From: Palauibacter sp965207805
Lineage (GTDB): Bacteria; Gemmatimonadota; Gemmatimonadetes; Palauibacterales; Palauibacteraceae
Assembly: GCA_965207805.1 (NCBI GenBank)
Contig: OZ242312.1
Coordinates: 3,038,001-3,102,000, forward strand
Direction of reading: 5' to 3'
DNA length: 64,000 nt
Below, piece after piece: positions 63,020 to 64,000 of the stretch. The notes beneath the pieces are model-generated. The model ran no database searches. It was not told the DNA's origin and worked only from the letters and a program-made list of their open reading frames with translations. How positions within the stretch are numbered: position 1 is the first letter of the stretch; each line of letters starts with the position of its first letter. The position numbers were made by a program, and so were the translations under genes.

Positions 63020-64000
63020 ATGAACCGCCCCCCGTCCCGTTCCGCCGTTTCGCCGAAGGCTCGCATCGCGGCGCTGGCTCGCGATGACAAGTGGTTCCTG
63101 GGGGGGCTGGACGGCGTCGTGTGGGCGCCGCCGTTCCCGCTGTGGCTGCACCGGCCGGGGTTCTGGGATCCGGCCCACCTGCTGCAGCACGAGGTCGGCC
63201 CGGGGTTCTCGGTGGCTCTCGTGCGCCCCGACGGGGTGGAGAGCCCGCTTCGCCGGACGGCGCCCGACTCGGGCGGGGGCGAGGCGACGCCGGGCAGATG
63301 GCGGCCGGGGCGGCTGATTGCCCGGTGGCAGGACGAGCGAGACGTCATCATCGAGGAGCGCCGGCAGGTGCTGCCGGGCGGAATCCTGGAGTCGGCCTGG
63401 GACGTCCCCCGCGACTTCGAGGGCCACCTCGTCGGCTTCACGGCCCAGCCGGCGGAGGCGACGGACGGGGTGTCGCGCACGGCGGACGGGGTGGCCTGGA
63501 CGCGGACCGTCTCGGACCGGCGGGGACAGGAACTGGTGCTGCGAGTGGAACTCTCGGGCTCCGTTTCGCCCGCCTGGCGGCGCATGGCGCCGTCCGAAGG
63601 CCGCGGGGCGCCCGAATGGCGGCACTCCCCCTTCGCCGAGGGTGGCGGTGTTTCGGGGAACGCCGCAGGCCGCTCCGGGTGGGTCTGGATCGCCGTCGCC
63701 CTGCCGCTGGCGAGGATCGACGAAGGCCCGCCGGCGCTCCGGCTGACCCTCCGCCTCGCGAGCCCCGAACCCCGACGCCCGGCTCCAACGCCCCCGACCC
63801 CGGCGTCCTCGGCGCCCCCGCGCGAGACTCCGGCGGCCTCGGCCTGGGAGTCCTTCTTCGGCGATTTTCCGCACTTCGAGAGCGGCGATCCCTATCTCGA
63901 CCGCACCTTCGACTACCGCATCTACGGTCTCGGCCTGAACCGCATCGAAGGTTCGTGGCGTCCGGTGCGGCACCCCGCCATCGCGGAAGGCCCGGAGTAC
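63020..64000 (+). CDS. Glycogen-debranching-like glycosidase (5' part)
   Basis: The frame is open from ATG 63020 to the window edge. The first 200 residues are beta-rich (WFLGGLDGVVWAPPFPLWLH, VIIEERRQVLPGGILESAWDV), then a Pro-rich linker and the start of an (alpha/alpha)6-type domain (WESFFGDFPHFESGDPYLDRTFDYRIYGL). It resembles amylo-alpha-1,6-glucosidase or MGH1-like glycosidases; the catalytic residues are outside the window. Confidence 0.7.
   Translation, partial: MNRPPSRSAVSPKARIAALARDDKWFLGGLDGVVWAPPFPLWLHRPGFWDPAHLLQHEVGPGFSVALVRPDGVESPLRRTAPDSGGGEATPGRWRPGRLIARWQDERDVIIEERRQVLPGGILESAWDVPRDFEGHLVGFTAQPAEATDGVSRTADGVAWTRTVSDRRGQELVLRVELSGSVSPAWRRMAPSEGRGAPEWRHSPFAEGGGVSGNAAGRSGWVWIAVALPLARIDEGPPALRLTLRLASPEPRRPAPTPPTPASSAPPRETPAASAWESFFGDFPHFESGDPYLDRTFDYRIYGLGLNRIEGSWRPVRHPAIAEGPEY

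Noticed and set aside
62885..63973. 362-codon minus-strand frame at the right end
   Set aside because: The plus strand has a continuous frame with glycosidase-like features from 63020 to the edge.
1..64000. CRISPR array or rRNA operon
   Set aside because: I saw no regularly spaced direct repeats of 24-40 bases and no rRNA-like conserved sequence.

Overview
The window is a high-GC (roughly two-thirds G+C by eye) chromosomal segment from a Gram-negative bacterium. The mix of secreted Ig-like/BIG_2 lipoproteins, CRTAC1/FG-GAP proteins, a SusC-like TonB receptor, a VPS10/BNR-type repeat protein and a split pntAA-pntAB-pntB set is typical of Gemmatimonadota, possibly a marine or host-associated lineage. 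That placement is inference from gene content; there is no rRNA or intact tRNA to test it.

Layout. 1-3.8 kb: two translationally coupled exported proteins. 4.46-8.34 kb: a four-gene overlapping run made of a Septu-type defence pair (PtuA ATPase, PtuB HNH nuclease), an S-adenosylmethionine-decarboxylase-like protein and a DUF3326 protein. 8.4-15.2 kb: unrecognised envelope proteins, a DUF900 hydrolase and a gene-poor stretch. 15.3-17.7 kb: a two-component system fused into one polypeptide. 17.9-26.6 kb: lipoprotein GH12 and GH113-like glycosidases, a LuxR-type regulator and a metalloprotease lipoprotein. 26.6-36.4 kb: a toxin-antitoxin-rich stretch with intact (RES/Xre, HigA, HicB, DUF433) and broken (HicA, HigB, HigA copy, XRE) modules, dispersed repeats, lepB, a TonB receptor and an alpha/beta hydrolase. 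36.6-47.6 kb: an envelope protein, a second LuxR paralogue, two very large coupled CRTAC1-type proteins and two hypotheticals. 47.7-50.6 kb: proton-translocating transhydrogenase. 50.7-55.5 kb: a SelA-like PLP-enzyme gene split by a 3.47-kb integrase-carrying island. 55.5-64 kb: a RelE/HI1420-type TA pair with its operator, a BNR-repeat protein, an LRR/M66-like metalloprotease lipoprotein, a lipoprotein, and the start of a glycogen-debranching-like glycosidase.

The strongest leads are: (1) the Septu pair extended by the SpeD-like and DUF3326 genes in one overlapping operon; (2) the island at 51.1-54.6 kb, flanked by an 11-bp direct repeat, whose precise excision would restore a 439-codon enzyme gene in frame; (3) a family of about a dozen short intergenic palindromes (CYCAAATTGGGGTAGTC-like), often in inverted pairs beside both LuxR paralogues and the glycosidase genes; (4) a dispersed repeat that has truncated hicA and carries a shared promoter-like segment; (5) long G or C homopolymers just upstream of two surface-protein genes. 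Starts given here were often moved downstream to a visible ribosome-binding site, signal peptide or overlap with the upstream stop.
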